Of a DNA stretch of 64,000 nt, positions 54,591 to 64,000 are shown in pieces (position 1 is the first letter of the stretch; each line of letters begins with the position of its first letter). Under the pieces are notes generated by a model, which did not search any database, had not been told where the DNA came from, and saw only the letters and a program-made list of their open reading frames with translations. The stretch is from Luteimonas wenzhouensis. GTDB taxonomy: Bacteria > Pseudomonadota > Gammaproteobacteria > Xanthomonadales > Xanthomonadaceae. The position numbers were made by a program, and so were the translations under genes. The stretch spans positions 211,232 to 275,231 of the forward strand of contig NZ_VOHE01000004.1 of assembly GCF_007859305.1 (NCBI RefSeq), given 5' to 3'.

Positions 54591-54599
54591 GGGGCGCCA

Positions 54600-54629
54600 T
54601 CAATACCGGACGATGATGCAGCGCGTCAA
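54600..54629 (-). promoter_or_regulatory. Candidate thr operon promoter
   Basis: On the minus strand, TTGACG at 54624-54629 is 18 nt before TATTGA at 54600-54605. The -35 box is a good match and the -10 box is fair. The start site would be at about 54593, only a few bases before the leader ATG at 54590, so the leader mRNA may have almost no 5' untranslated region. Confidence 0.4.
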
Positions 54630-55010
54630 GGCGCAGTTTGATTGCATCCGGAACCATCGCCGGAAGGGCCGATGCCGGCGCGGCGGATCCCAGCCTGCCA
54701 TCGGGTCGCCGATGGTGGTGACGCACGCACCGCACTGCGCATCGTCCGTGTTCACCACGGTCATGCGCGGGCGGCCGGCATGACGGATCCGGTTTCCACC
54801 GGCGGGCGCGCGCGGCGCGCGGCACGAACGCACACACCAGGTCCGGGTCCACACGCGCTTGGCCGGCGTCGTGCGCAGCGGATGCGGTGCCGGCACTCGG
54901 CGCGTGGATGCTGAACGCACGCGCGCATGCACCGCGCGCGATTCACGGCCGCTGCACCGGGCTTCCTCTCCAATCGCGCGCTCCGGTTCCTTCCCCACAG
55001 GATGCACGTA
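54630..55010. other. Intergenic region upstream of the thr operon and the outer-membrane protein gene
   Basis: About 380 nt without a supported gene. An inverted repeat GTCATGC/GCATGAC lies at 54760-54766 and 54778-54784 (11-nt gap), which could be an operator. It must hold promoter elements for the rightward outer-membrane protein gene, but no -10/-35 pair stands out. Open frames through it are short or Arg-rich and look like composition effects. Confidence 0.4.
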
Positions 55011-55814
55011 GTGAACAAGACGTTCCTTTCCTGCGCCATTGGCGCGACGCTGCTGGCCTGTCCGCTCTTCGCGCAGGCCGATGATGACCGCTTCACCCTG
55101 CGCCTGGGCGCGATGCAGGCCGAGGCCGAAAGCCGCTTTTCCGCGGACGCCGAGTTCGGCGGCCAGGCGTACGCGTACGAGAGCGGGCGTTACACGCTCG
55201 GCGACAGGACCGTGCCGCGCGCGGAAGGCATATTCCGGATCGGCAACCGCCACCGCCTGCTGTTCAACTACTTCCGCTACGCGCAGGATCGCGACTACGC
55301 CCTGGGCCAGGACCTCGTGCTCGGCGACACCACGATCCCCGCCGGCACCACGGCGCGGTTCGACACGGAGTTCGACCTGGGCGGCCTGGTCTACGACTTC
55401 GCCGTGGTCGAGTCGCCCACCGCCAGCATCGGCCTGCAGCTCGGTGCGCAGCGCGCGAAGCTGGCCGCCGAGGTCGCGGTCGACAGCGACGACGGCAGGT
55501 TCACCGCGCGCCAGTCCGAGACCGGCACCGCGCCCGTGGTCGGCGTGCGCCTGGGCTTCAACACCGCGGACCAGCGCTGGCGCTTCGTCGCCCAGGGCCA
55601 GTACCTGGATGCCGACTGGGGCGACTTCGGCGACTACGACGGCGACCTCACCCGCGCCAATGCCCTGGTCGAGTACCGCTTCACGCAGAACTTTGGCATC
55701 CACGCCGGATACGACTGGTTCAAGCTCAACGTCCGCCGCCACGGCGGCGACGCCACGGTGGGCCTGGACCAGCGCTTCCACGGCCCGATGGCCGGCGTGA
55801 CCCTCGCGTTCTGA
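55011..55814 (+). CDS. Predicted outer-membrane beta-barrel protein
   Basis: A 267-residue exported protein. The signal peptide NKTFLSCAIGATLLACPLFAQADD probably cuts after AQA; LLAC resembles a lipobox but lies early and is followed by Pro. The body shows about ten amphipathic strands (RFTLRLGAMQAEAESRF, IFRIGNRHRLLFNYF, RWRFVAQGQYLDADWG) and ends in VTLAF with the terminal Phe. An OmpA/OmpW-like small barrel is likely. The GTG at 55011, 8 nt after AGGA, is favoured; an ATG at 55002 is the alternative. No function can be assigned. Confidence 0.7.
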   Translation: MNKTFLSCAIGATLLACPLFAQADDDRFTLRLGAMQAEAESRFSADAEFGGQAYAYESGRYTLGDRTVPRAEGIFRIGNRHRLLFNYFRYAQDRDYALGQDLVLGDTTIPAGTTARFDTEFDLGGLVYDFAVVESPTASIGLQLGAQRAKLAAEVAVDSDDGRFTARQSETGTAPVVGVRLGFNTADQRWRFVAQGQYLDADWGDFGDYDGDLTRANALVEYRFTQNFGIHAGYDWFKLNVRRHGGDATVGLDQRFHGPMAGVTLAF

Positions 55815-55868
55815 GCGGGGCGGCCGCGCGGGCTGGCGCCTGCGCGGCCGGCGCGGTCTAATAGCCTT

Positions 55869-57939
<2,071 letters not shown>

Positions 57940-57950
57940 TCCCCGCCGCC

Positions 57951-57974
57951 GCCCGCCCGGGCGTCCGGGCGGGC
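57951..57974 (+). terminator. Hairpin after thiC
   Basis: GCCCGCCCGG at 57951-57960 and CCGGGCGGGC at 57965-57974 form a perfect 10-bp stem with a 4-nt loop, 11 nt after the thiC stop. There is no T run, so it may be a transcription pause or an mRNA end stem. Confidence 0.6.
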
Positions 57975-58045
57975 GCGCAACGCCGTGTTCACCCTGCGTA
58001 GCCGGCCGCATGCTAGCGTCCTCGCATTCGACAGGAGGAGTGGTC

Positions 58046-58639
58046 ATGGGAAGCTTCCGCATCGCAGCACGGGTGCTGGTGCTGGCGGCCGCCGCGCTGC
58101 TGGCGGCCTGCGCCACCGGACCCCGGATCACTGCCGAGGCCGATCCGCAGGCGGACTTCGCCCGCTACCGGACGTTTGCCTTCTATTCGCCGCTGGCGAT
58201 CGAGCCGCACGGCTATTCGTCGCAGGCCACCGAGAGCATGAAGGCGGCGGCGCGTGAGCAGATGGAGTCGCGCGGCTACGTGTACACCGAGGACCGCCCC
58301 GACCTGTGGGTGAACATCAACGCCTACACCCAGCAGCGCACCGACGTGAGCACGATGCCGACGGTGGACTACGCCTACTACTACAGCTACCGCGCGCGTG
58401 GCTATTACGTGGTGCCGTACTGGCGCGACCGCACCGACGTGTACCGCTACACCGAGGGCACCCTCAACGTCGACCTGGTGGACGTCGAGCGCAACCGCCT
58501 GGTGTGGGAAGGCATCGCCGTGGGCCGCGTGACCCGCGAGAAGGACCCGGCCAGGCGCGACGCGCGCATCCGCGAGACCATGGCCGAGATCTTCGCCCGC
58601 TTCCCGTACCGCGCGGGCGAAGTGCCTCCGCCGCGTTGA
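58046..58639 (+). CDS. DUF4136 lipoprotein
   Basis: A 197-residue lipoprotein. The lipobox LLAAC gives a lipidated Cys near residue 22. The DUF4136 body contains ADFARYRTFAFYSP, MKAAAREQMESRGYVYTEDRPDLWVNINAY and YTEGTLNVDLVDVERNRLVWEG, close to the family pattern. ACAGGAGGAG lies 4-13 nt upstream of the ATG at 58046, giving a strong ribosome-binding site. It is probably periplasmic or on the inner leaflet of the outer membrane. No enzymatic role is known for the family. Confidence 0.85.
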   Translation: MGSFRIAARVLVLAAAALLAACATGPRITAEADPQADFARYRTFAFYSPLAIEPHGYSSQATESMKAAAREQMESRGYVYTEDRPDLWVNINAYTQQRTDVSTMPTVDYAYYYSYRARGYYVVPYWRDRTDVYRYTEGTLNVDLVDVERNRLVWEGIAVGRVTREKDPARRDARIRETMAEIFARFPYRAGEVPPPR

Positions 58640-58645
58640 TCCCGT

Positions 58646-58674
58646 CGCCCGGGCGCGCCTGGCGCGCCCGGGCG
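58646..58674. terminator. Bidirectional hairpin between convergent genes
   Basis: CGCCCGGGCGCGCC at 58646-58659 and GGCGCGCCCGGGCG at 58661-58674 are perfect inverted repeats, giving a 12- to 14-bp stem with a very small loop. It fills most of the space between the DUF4136 gene and the convergent 120-residue protein gene, so it is a likely terminator in both directions. Confidence 0.65.
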
Positions 58675-58684
58675 GTGGCGGCGG

Positions 58685-59047
58685 TCAGCGGCCGGAGCGG
58701 GCCTGGCGGCTCCAGGTCCTGGCGTCGATCACTTCCACCGATTCGACCTGGCAGCGGGAGTTCTTCGCGCTGACCGTTGTGCCGGCGGGGCACAGCCGGT
58801 TGTGCTCGCCGTCGGTGGCGATGTAGATGCGCGAACTGCGCGCGAGCGTCTCGCAGGTCCTGCCGAACGACACCCGGTAATGCGCGTCGCCGTCGCGCAG
58901 CAGCAGCTGGCGGTTGCCGTTGGCGCGCGTGCCGCGGTGCGCATCGGACAGCTGCACGCATTCTTCCAGCGGCGCGGCGGAACTGGCGGCGGCGGGCAGG
59001 TCGGCCGCCAGCAGGGTGGCGCCGAGGATGGTCGCGAAGTGTTTCAT
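58685..59047 (-). CDS. Exported small protein (DUF6491-like)
   Basis: A 120-residue protein with a signal peptide (MKHFATILGATLLAADLPAAASSA). The mature part holds two pairs of cysteines, in LEECVQLSDAH and FGRTCETLA, then HNRLCPAGTTV and NSRCQVESVEVID, in the spacing of DUF6491 proteins of xanthomonads. Assignment to that family rests on the pattern and is not certain. It is probably periplasmic with two disulfides. The ATG at 59047 has GGAGGCTTCTCC upstream. It is divergent from the propeller regulator gene. Confidence 0.65.
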   Translation of the reverse strand: MKHFATILGATLLAADLPAAASSAAPLEECVQLSDAHRGTRANGNRQLLLRDGDAHYRVSFGRTCETLARSSRIYIATDGEHNRLCPAGTTVSAKNSRCQVESVEVIDARTWSRQARSGR

Positions 59048-59283
59048 GGAGAAGCCTCCTGTCTGTGGGGGGTACCAGTACAGGCTAGGCATCGCGCCGG
59101 CGCGGCGGATCTGCCTGAAGTGCGCATGACCAGCGCCAGAGGCTCGCACCAAACCCGGCAAGGGGTCCGTGCATTTCCCGCATGACCGGGATCCGCGGAA
59201 CGCGCATGGACCTCCCGCTGCGGTCGAGCGCCCCACCCAAAGACACATGCGTGCGCCTATTGCAGGTGCGACGCTGCCTGCCG

Positions 59284-61584
59284 ATGTCCCCCCACCTTCC
59301 GCGCGATCGTGCGCACGCATCCGAATCCCCCGCCTACAGCACGCCGCCGCGCTCCGCGGCGGGCGGTGGCGCCGGCGCGATCCGCCCGTACGCGGATCGC
59401 CTGCGCGTACTCGATTGCCAGGTCGATGTGCTGCGGCGGATCGTCACCCGCGAGCGCGACGGCGGCGAGCGGCGGCTCACGCCGAAGGCGCTGCAGGTGC
59501 TGCTGGTGCTGGTCGAGGCGCAGGGCAGCGTGGTCACACGCGAGGCGCTGTTCGAGCGCGTCTGGCCGCACACGATGCCGACCGACGATGTCCTGACCCA
59601 GGCGGTGACCCAGCTGCGCAAGGCCTTCGGCGACGACCGCGACGCGCCGCGCTTCATCGAAACCATCGCCAGGACCGGCTACCGCCTGCTGGCACCGGCC
59701 GCGTGGCTCGGCAACCACGACGACGACGCGGGCACGGCCGCCGGGGTGGAGTCCGGAGGCGCGGGGCCCGCGTCGGCGCCGGAACCGGCCACCGTGCGGG
59801 CCGCGCCCCCGGCGCGGCCTGTGCGCACGCCGTGGATCGCCGCCGCCGCGGTGCTGCTGCTCGGCCTCGTCGCCGCCGCGCTGTGGCGGCTGCCGGGCGC
59901 CATGCCGGCGGCGGAGGCGGGCGTGCTGGCACTGGAATACCGCGCGATCGCGTCCGCGCCCGAACAGGAGCGGCTGCCGTCGCTCTCGCCCGACGGCGGC
60001 ACGGTGGCCTTCGTCCGCGCCGAGGCCGACGGTGGCAGCCGGCTCATGCTGCAGGCGGTGTCGCAGGCCGCCGCGCGCGTGCTGACCGAGCCCGGGCCCG
60101 GCGAGGCCGACACGATGCCGGTGTGGTCGCGCGACGGCACCCGGATCGCCTTCGTGCGCGTTTCCCCGCAGGGCTGCCGGTTCCTGGTGGTGCCCGCGGC
60201 CGGCGGCGAGCCGCGCGAGGTGGGGCCCTGCCTGGACGGCGAGTGGTCGCACTTCGACTGGGCCCCGGACGGCCGCGGCCTGGTGATGGGCGGTCCACGG
60301 TCGCCGGGTGGCGGTGCGCCGCTGCAGCGGCTGGACCTGGCCACCGGCCGCTGGCAGCCGCTGGACTATCCGATCGCCCGGGGCGAGGTCGACCAGCTGC
60401 CGCGCTATTCGCCCGACGGGCGCTGGCTGGCGTTCCGTCGCAACGTGTCGCTGGCGGACCTGTGGATCATGCCGGCCGACGGCGGCACGCCGCGGCCGCT
60501 GACCCGCCTGCGGCGCGACATCCGCGGCTGGGACTGGCTGCCCGACAGCAGCGGCGTGGTGTTCAGCCTGCTGGCCGGCAACCCGTCGCTGTGGATGCTG
60601 CGGCTCGCCGACGGCAGCATGCAGCGACTTTCGCGCCTGCCCAGCGGCAATGCGGTGCATCCGGACGTCGCCGCCGACGACTGGTCGATGGTGCTGGAGA
60701 TCGACCTCTCGCGCAGCGGGCTGTTCCGGATCCGCATCGACGGCGGCGGCGATGCCGTCCCCGAACCGGTGTTCGCATCCAGCCGCGCGGACACGCTGCC
60801 CGCGCTCTCGCCTGACGGGCAGACCCTGGCGTTCCTGTCGGACCGCTCGATGTCGCTGCAGCTGTGGCTGGGCGAAGTCGGCCAGCCGGCCACGCTGCGC
60901 GCGGTCGAGGACTTCGAACCGCTGCCGCGCCATCCGCCGGTCTGGTCGGCCGACGGCCGGACCCTGCTGGTGCTCGGTCGCGCGCATGACAGCGAGTACC
61001 TGTTCGAAGTGGAGGCCGCCACCGGACGGCCGCGGCGCCTGGAGGTGCCGGCCGCGCGCCCGGTGTTCGCGACCTACACCGGCGATCCGGCGCACCTGCT
61101 GGTCGGAGTCGACGATGGCCGCGGGCGCGTGCGCGCGGTGCTGTACCGGCGCGCGGACTGGAAAGTGCTCGCGTCGGAGGACGACGTGGCGCTGGCGCGC
61201 TACGACCCCGGCAGCGACGCGCTGCTGTTCAGCCGCTCCTCCAAGCCGGGGTTGTGGCGTGCGGACGCCCGGTTGGGCGGCATCGTGCGCATCGCCGACG
61301 ACCGGCCCACGCCGCCCTTCTACCGGCACTGGGCCCTGCTCGACGGGCGCCCGTACTCGCTCGTCCCCGAGGCCGACTGTCCTGCGCCGTGGCGCGCGCT
61401 GCTGGCCGCGGACCGCGCCTGTCTCTCGCGCAGCGGCCCCGTGCTCGGCGGCTCGCCCGCGGTGGACGCGCAGGGGCGATGGCTGTACCTGGGCCTGCCG
61501 GTCTCGCAGAACATCGACGTCGGCTGGACCCGGCTGCCGGTGCCGGGGGGCAAGGCGCCTGCGCGCCCGCGCGCGTCGCCGTGA
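59284..61584 (+). CDS. Membrane-anchored winged-helix regulator with beta-propeller (CadC/TolB-like)
   Basis: A roughly 766-residue protein. The N-terminal OmpR-type winged helix (about residues 60-137) has LTPKALQVLLVLVEAQGSVVTREALFERVWP and QLRKAFGDDRDAPRFIETIARTGYRLLAP. A single membrane segment follows (PWIAAAAVLLLGLVAAALWRL, about residues 183-202). The rest is made of TolB-like propeller repeats (SPDGGTVAFVRAE, SRDGTRIAFVRV, SPDGRWLAFRRN, SADGRTLLVLGR). This CadC-like plan, a DNA-binding domain in the cytoplasm with an exported sensor, is common in Lysobacteraceae, but its targets are unknown. The start at 59284 is uncertain; ATGs at 59182 and 59206 are in frame. Confidence 0.82.
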   Translation: MSPHLPRDRAHASESPAYSTPPRSAAGGGAGAIRPYADRLRVLDCQVDVLRRIVTRERDGGERRLTPKALQVLLVLVEAQGSVVTREALFERVWPHTMPTDDVLTQAVTQLRKAFGDDRDAPRFIETIARTGYRLLAPAAWLGNHDDDAGTAAGVESGGAGPASAPEPATVRAAPPARPVRTPWIAAAAVLLLGLVAAALWRLPGAMPAAEAGVLALEYRAIASAPEQERLPSLSPDGGTVAFVRAEADGGSRLMLQAVSQAAARVLTEPGPGEADTMPVWSRDGTRIAFVRVSPQGCRFLVVPAAGGEPREVGPCLDGEWSHFDWAPDGRGLVMGGPRSPGGGAPLQRLDLATGRWQPLDYPIARGEVDQLPRYSPDGRWLAFRRNVSLADLWIMPADGGTPRPLTRLRRDIRGWDWLPDSSGVVFSLLAGNPSLWMLRLADGSMQRLSRLPSGNAVHPDVAADDWSMVLEIDLSRSGLFRIRIDGGGDAVPEPVFASSRADTLPALSPDGQTLAFLSDRSMSLQLWLGEVGQPATLRAVEDFEPLPRHPPVWSADGRTLLVLGRAHDSEYLFEVEAATGRPRRLEVPAARPVFATYTGDPAHLLVGVDDGRGRVRAVLYRRADWKVLASEDDVALARYDPGSDALLFSRSSKPGLWRADARLGGIVRIADDRPTPPFYRHWALLDGRPYSLVPEADCPAPWRALLAADRACLSRSGPVLGGSPAVDAQGRWLYLGLPVSQNIDVGWTRLPVPGGKAPARPRASP

Positions 61585-61731
61585 ACCGCGGCCGACCTCC
61601 CGGCCAGCGCCTTCCGACCATGACTTTCGGATGCCGCACGCCGCAATATCGGCGCGATTTCGGCCCGGTTTCCTGAGTTTCGGAGCCGTTCGCGACAAGC
61701 ATCCGGCTGGATTCCGCACAAGGAGACAGCC

Positions 61732-62664
61732 ATGCAGATGCACACGATCTGGAGCGACCGCGGCACCGTGCACGAAGCGTGCGGCCCGCCCGGCGCCGAA
61801 TTGCCCGCGCTGATGCTCGCCAGCCGCGGCGGCAGCCTGGCCGTCGCGGCCGCGGCGAGTGCCTGGCTGGTGCTGCGTGGCGGGGCGAGGCTCGAGTGCC
61901 GCGAGGGCCGGTTCAGCCTCGCCGCCGGCCAGTGGCTGGTGCTCGAGGCCGAGGCCCGTCCGTTGCTGCATGCCGACGACGACGGGCTCGTGGCCGCCAT
62001 CACGTTCCCGCCGCGGCCTGGCCCGGGGTCGGGGCTGGGGCTGGCGGCGACCGGCGACGGCCCGCTGTTCCCCGGCCTGGGGAGCCTGGCACCGGGCGCA
62101 CGCGCCGCGGCGCTACGGCTGTGGCGCGGCTGCGCGCCGTTCGCCCGCAACGTGGCCGGCGTGCACACGGTTGATCGACCGCGGCTGGAGGCGGTGCTGC
62201 GCCTGCTCGCTGCGCAGCAGGCCGGACTGCGGGGCCTGGTGGACCGTTGCCCGGGCCGGTCGCTGCACCGCCGTCGCCAGATGTTCACGCGCATGCAGCG
62301 GGCGTGGCTGTACCTGGCGGGCAACCTCGATCGCCCGGTACGCCTGGCGGAACTGGCCGAGCGCGGCAATGTGTCGATCTGGCACTTCACCAAGACTTTC
62401 CACGCACTGTATGGCGAAGGCCCGCAGGCCGCGTCCTCGCGGATGCGCCTGGCCAAGGCGGCGCGGCTGCTGCGCAGTTCGCGGCTGTCGATCGGCGAGG
62501 CCGGCGCGGCCTGCGGGTTCGAGAACAACTGCAGCTTTTCGCGTGCGTTCCGGGCGCATTTCGGCGTGCCGCCCTCGCTCTACCGCGCGCCGGCGGACGG
62601 GGCGCCAGAAGCGGCAAACCAGACCGGCACGGATGGGCAAGCGGTGGCGTCGTTGCATCCGTAA
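61732..62664 (+). CDS. AraC-family transcriptional regulator
   Basis: A 310-residue regulator. The C-terminal HTH (about residues 185-285) has two helix-turn-helix units: PVRLAELAERGNVSIWHFTKTFHALYG and LSIGEAGAACGFENNCSFSRAFRAHFG, with the usual final VPPSLYR. The N-terminal part has a cupin-like beta pattern (GQWLVLEAEARPLLHAD) which may bind a ligand. It starts MQMHTIWSD at 61732 after AAGGAGACAGCC, a strong ribosome-binding site. The TonB-dependent receptor gene that begins 49 nt after its stop is a plausible target. Confidence 0.88.
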   Translation: MQMHTIWSDRGTVHEACGPPGAELPALMLASRGGSLAVAAAASAWLVLRGGARLECREGRFSLAAGQWLVLEAEARPLLHADDDGLVAAITFPPRPGPGSGLGLAATGDGPLFPGLGSLAPGARAAALRLWRGCAPFARNVAGVHTVDRPRLEAVLRLLAAQQAGLRGLVDRCPGRSLHRRRQMFTRMQRAWLYLAGNLDRPVRLAELAERGNVSIWHFTKTFHALYGEGPQAASSRMRLAKAARLLRSSRLSIGEAGAACGFENNCSFSRAFRAHFGVPPSLYRAPADGAPEAANQTGTDGQAVASLHP

Positions 62665-62713
62665 CTTCACCGCTGCGCTTGACGCATCCTTAACGAATTC
62701 CGGAGAACTTCGC

Positions 62714-64000
62714 ATGACTTCCCTGTTCCGATCGCGCGGACGCAGGCTCGCGGCGCTGCCGATCGCCATTGCCTGCGCCCTGCCATCGTTCCACGTCGCC
62801 GCCCAGGACGAGGGCGCAACCGAGGGCCTTGTCCAGACCCTGGACCGCCTGCAGGTCACCGGATCGCGCATCCGCCGTGCCGACATCGAAGGCGCCGTGC
62901 CGCTGACCGTGATCGACCGCGCCGCCATCGATGCCAGCGGCGACGTGTCGGTGGCCGAGGTGCTGCGCGATTCGACCTTCTCCTCGTTCGGCAACTTCCG
63001 CCCGCGCTCCGGCAGCTCGGCGCAGGCCACCGCCGACGTCGACCTGCGCGGCATCGGTTCCGACCGCACCCTGGTGCTGATCGACGGGCGCCGCGTCCCC
63101 TACGCGCCCTCCACCGGCGAGAGCGCCGACCTCAACACCATTCCGCTGGCGGCAGTGGAGCGGATCGAGATCCTCTCCGACGGCGCGTCCGCGCTCTACG
63201 GGTCGGACGCGATCGGCGGCGTGGTCAACATCATCCTGCGCAAGGATTTCGAAGGCGTGGAGGTGCGCTACGGGATCGGCAACCCGAAGGTGCGCGGCGG
63301 CGACACCGAGGAGGCCTCGCTGGTGTTCGGCACCTCGTCCGACCGCGGCAGCCTGCTGCTTGGCGCCGCGGCCAGCTCGCGCGACATGGTCTACACCCGC
63401 GACCAGATCAGCGGCCAGGCCCGCGGCGGCTCGTTCTACGGCAACAACTTCTACTTCGAGAGCGAGACCGAGCCGGGCGAGGAGGGCGAGTTCGGGGGAG
63501 CGCTGCCCGGCTACGCCTGCGACGACCCGAACTTCTGGCGCAACGGCGACAACTGCGTGTACGACTACACCGCGGTCGCGGCCGACGAAGCCTCGATCCG
63601 CAACCGTTCGCTGTTCGCCCGCGGCAGCTGGCAGATCAACGATGCCTGGTCGGTCCACGCCGCCGGCAGCTACAGCACGACCGGAAGCTTCGGCCGCTAC
63701 GCCCCCACGCCGGGCGTGCTGTACATCCCCGAGGGATCGCCGAACGACCCGGTGCCGGGCGACGGGCTGGGCGTGTTCGTCTACCACCGCTACGCGGCGG
63801 CCGGCAACCGCGACAACTTCGTCGACAACGCGGTCGCCGACCTCAACCTCGGGTTTTCCTGGCAGGCGAGCGACGCGCTCTACGTCGACTTCGGCATGCG
63901 CCGCAGCCAGGCGACCTTCAAGGAACTCGGGCGCGGCTACATCGTCACGCCGCTGGCCGAGCAGGCCGCCGCCGACGGCTCGTACAACCTGTTCGATCCG
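62714..64000 (+). CDS. TonB-dependent receptor (partial, cut by window end)
   Basis: The first 429 residues of an outer-membrane TonB-dependent receptor; the frame is open to the last base. A signal peptide ends near VAAQDEG (about residue 30). The TonB-box-like region QTLDRLQVTGSRIRRADIEG is followed by the plug domain (VTVIDRAAI, DVDLRGIGSDRTLVLIDGRRVPY, ERIEILSDGASALYGSDAIGGVVNIILRKDF). Barrel strands then begin. Xanthomonads have many such receptors for plant sugars and siderophores; this one cannot be assigned a substrate. The nearby AraC gene may regulate it. Confidence 0.9.
   Translation, partial: MTSLFRSRGRRLAALPIAIACALPSFHVAAQDEGATEGLVQTLDRLQVTGSRIRRADIEGAVPLTVIDRAAIDASGDVSVAEVLRDSTFSSFGNFRPRSGSSAQATADVDLRGIGSDRTLVLIDGRRVPYAPSTGESADLNTIPLAAVERIEILSDGASALYGSDAIGGVVNIILRKDFEGVEVRYGIGNPKVRGGDTEEASLVFGTSSDRGSLLLGAAASSRDMVYTRDQISGQARGGSFYGNNFYFESETEPGEEGEFGGALPGYACDDPNFWRNGDNCVYDYTAVAADEASIRNRSLFARGSWQINDAWSVHAAGSYSTTGSFGRYAPTPGVLYIPEGSPNDPVPGDGLGVFVYHRYAAAGNRDNFVDNAVADLNLGFSWQASDALYVDFGMRRSQATFKELGRGYIVTPLAEQAAADGSYNLFDP

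Noticed and set aside
54459-54600. A histidine-operon leader
   Set aside because: The His run appears only in the wrong frame; the Thr/Ile frame lies before thrA and matches thr attenuation.
55011-55814. Lipoprotein assignment for the barrel protein from LLAC
   Set aside because: The motif lies early in the signal peptide and is followed by Pro; cleavage after AQA and a terminal Phe support an outer-membrane barrel instead.

Overview
The window is chromosomal DNA from a very GC-rich gammaproteobacterium. Gene content and order point to the Lysobacteraceae/Xanthomonadaceae (Luteimonas, Lysobacter or a close relative): DUF2066-perM-hda, amgK-murU divergent from a xanB-type gene, algZ-algR-hemC, zapA-6S RNA-fau, and a TPP-riboswitch-thiC unit. 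This placement is inference from gene content. No phage, insertion sequence, CRISPR array, tRNA or rRNA was seen, and almost all genes are intact housekeeping or envelope genes.

Layout. 1-5.4 kb: tail of a DUF2066 gene, perM and hda; then amgK-murU (MurNAc recycling) and the divergent GDP-mannose gene xanB. 5.5-15.3 kb: a sulfur-assimilation block on the minus strand, cysG-cysK-yezD-porin-sbp-cysT-cysW-cysA, facing away from cysB. The cysG/cysB intergenic region has two perfect inverted repeats. A 119-bp tandem repeat lies on the 3' end of cysW. 15.3-22.5 kb: small and accessory genes (flavin-binding stress protein, GFA protein, serine hydrolase lipoprotein, Gfo/Idh/MocA oxidoreductase, polysaccharide deacetylase, MFS transporter, DUF2242 lipoprotein). 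22.7-26.5 kb: a secreted GH3-PA14 glycosidase followed by an acyl-esterase-like hydrolase, probably a xylan or glucan utilisation pair. 26.7-30 kb: GIY-YIG protein, a MurG-like glycosyltransferase outside any cell-wall cluster, and a large FAD oxidoreductase. 30.1-36.4 kb: glnE, an esterase, algZ-algR and hemC. 36.5-42.4 kb: envelope proteins of unknown function, an SLC13 permease, a WYL regulator and a patatin phospholipase.

42.4-49.4 kb: rpiA, an EVE protein, fau, 6S RNA, zapA and a ZapB-like gene; then a PAS-GGDEF-EAL protein, ygfB and pepP. 49.5-54.6 kb: the threonine operon thrA-thrB-thrC, preceded by a Thr/Ile-rich leader peptide and hairpin (attenuation). 55-58 kb: an outer-membrane-type protein, a TPP riboswitch and thiC. 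58-64 kb: small exported proteins, a membrane-anchored winged-helix regulator with a beta-propeller, an AraC regulator and the start of a TonB-dependent receptor cut by the window end.

The items most worth a second look are the divergent MurG-like gene, the tandem repeat in the sulfate transporter operon, the paired operators at cysG/cysB, the thr leader, the recurring -10 boxes only 6-7 nt from ATG codons (possible leaderless mRNAs), and the unannotated space around a strong terminator at about 30.0 kb. I did not find a clearly new multi-gene system.
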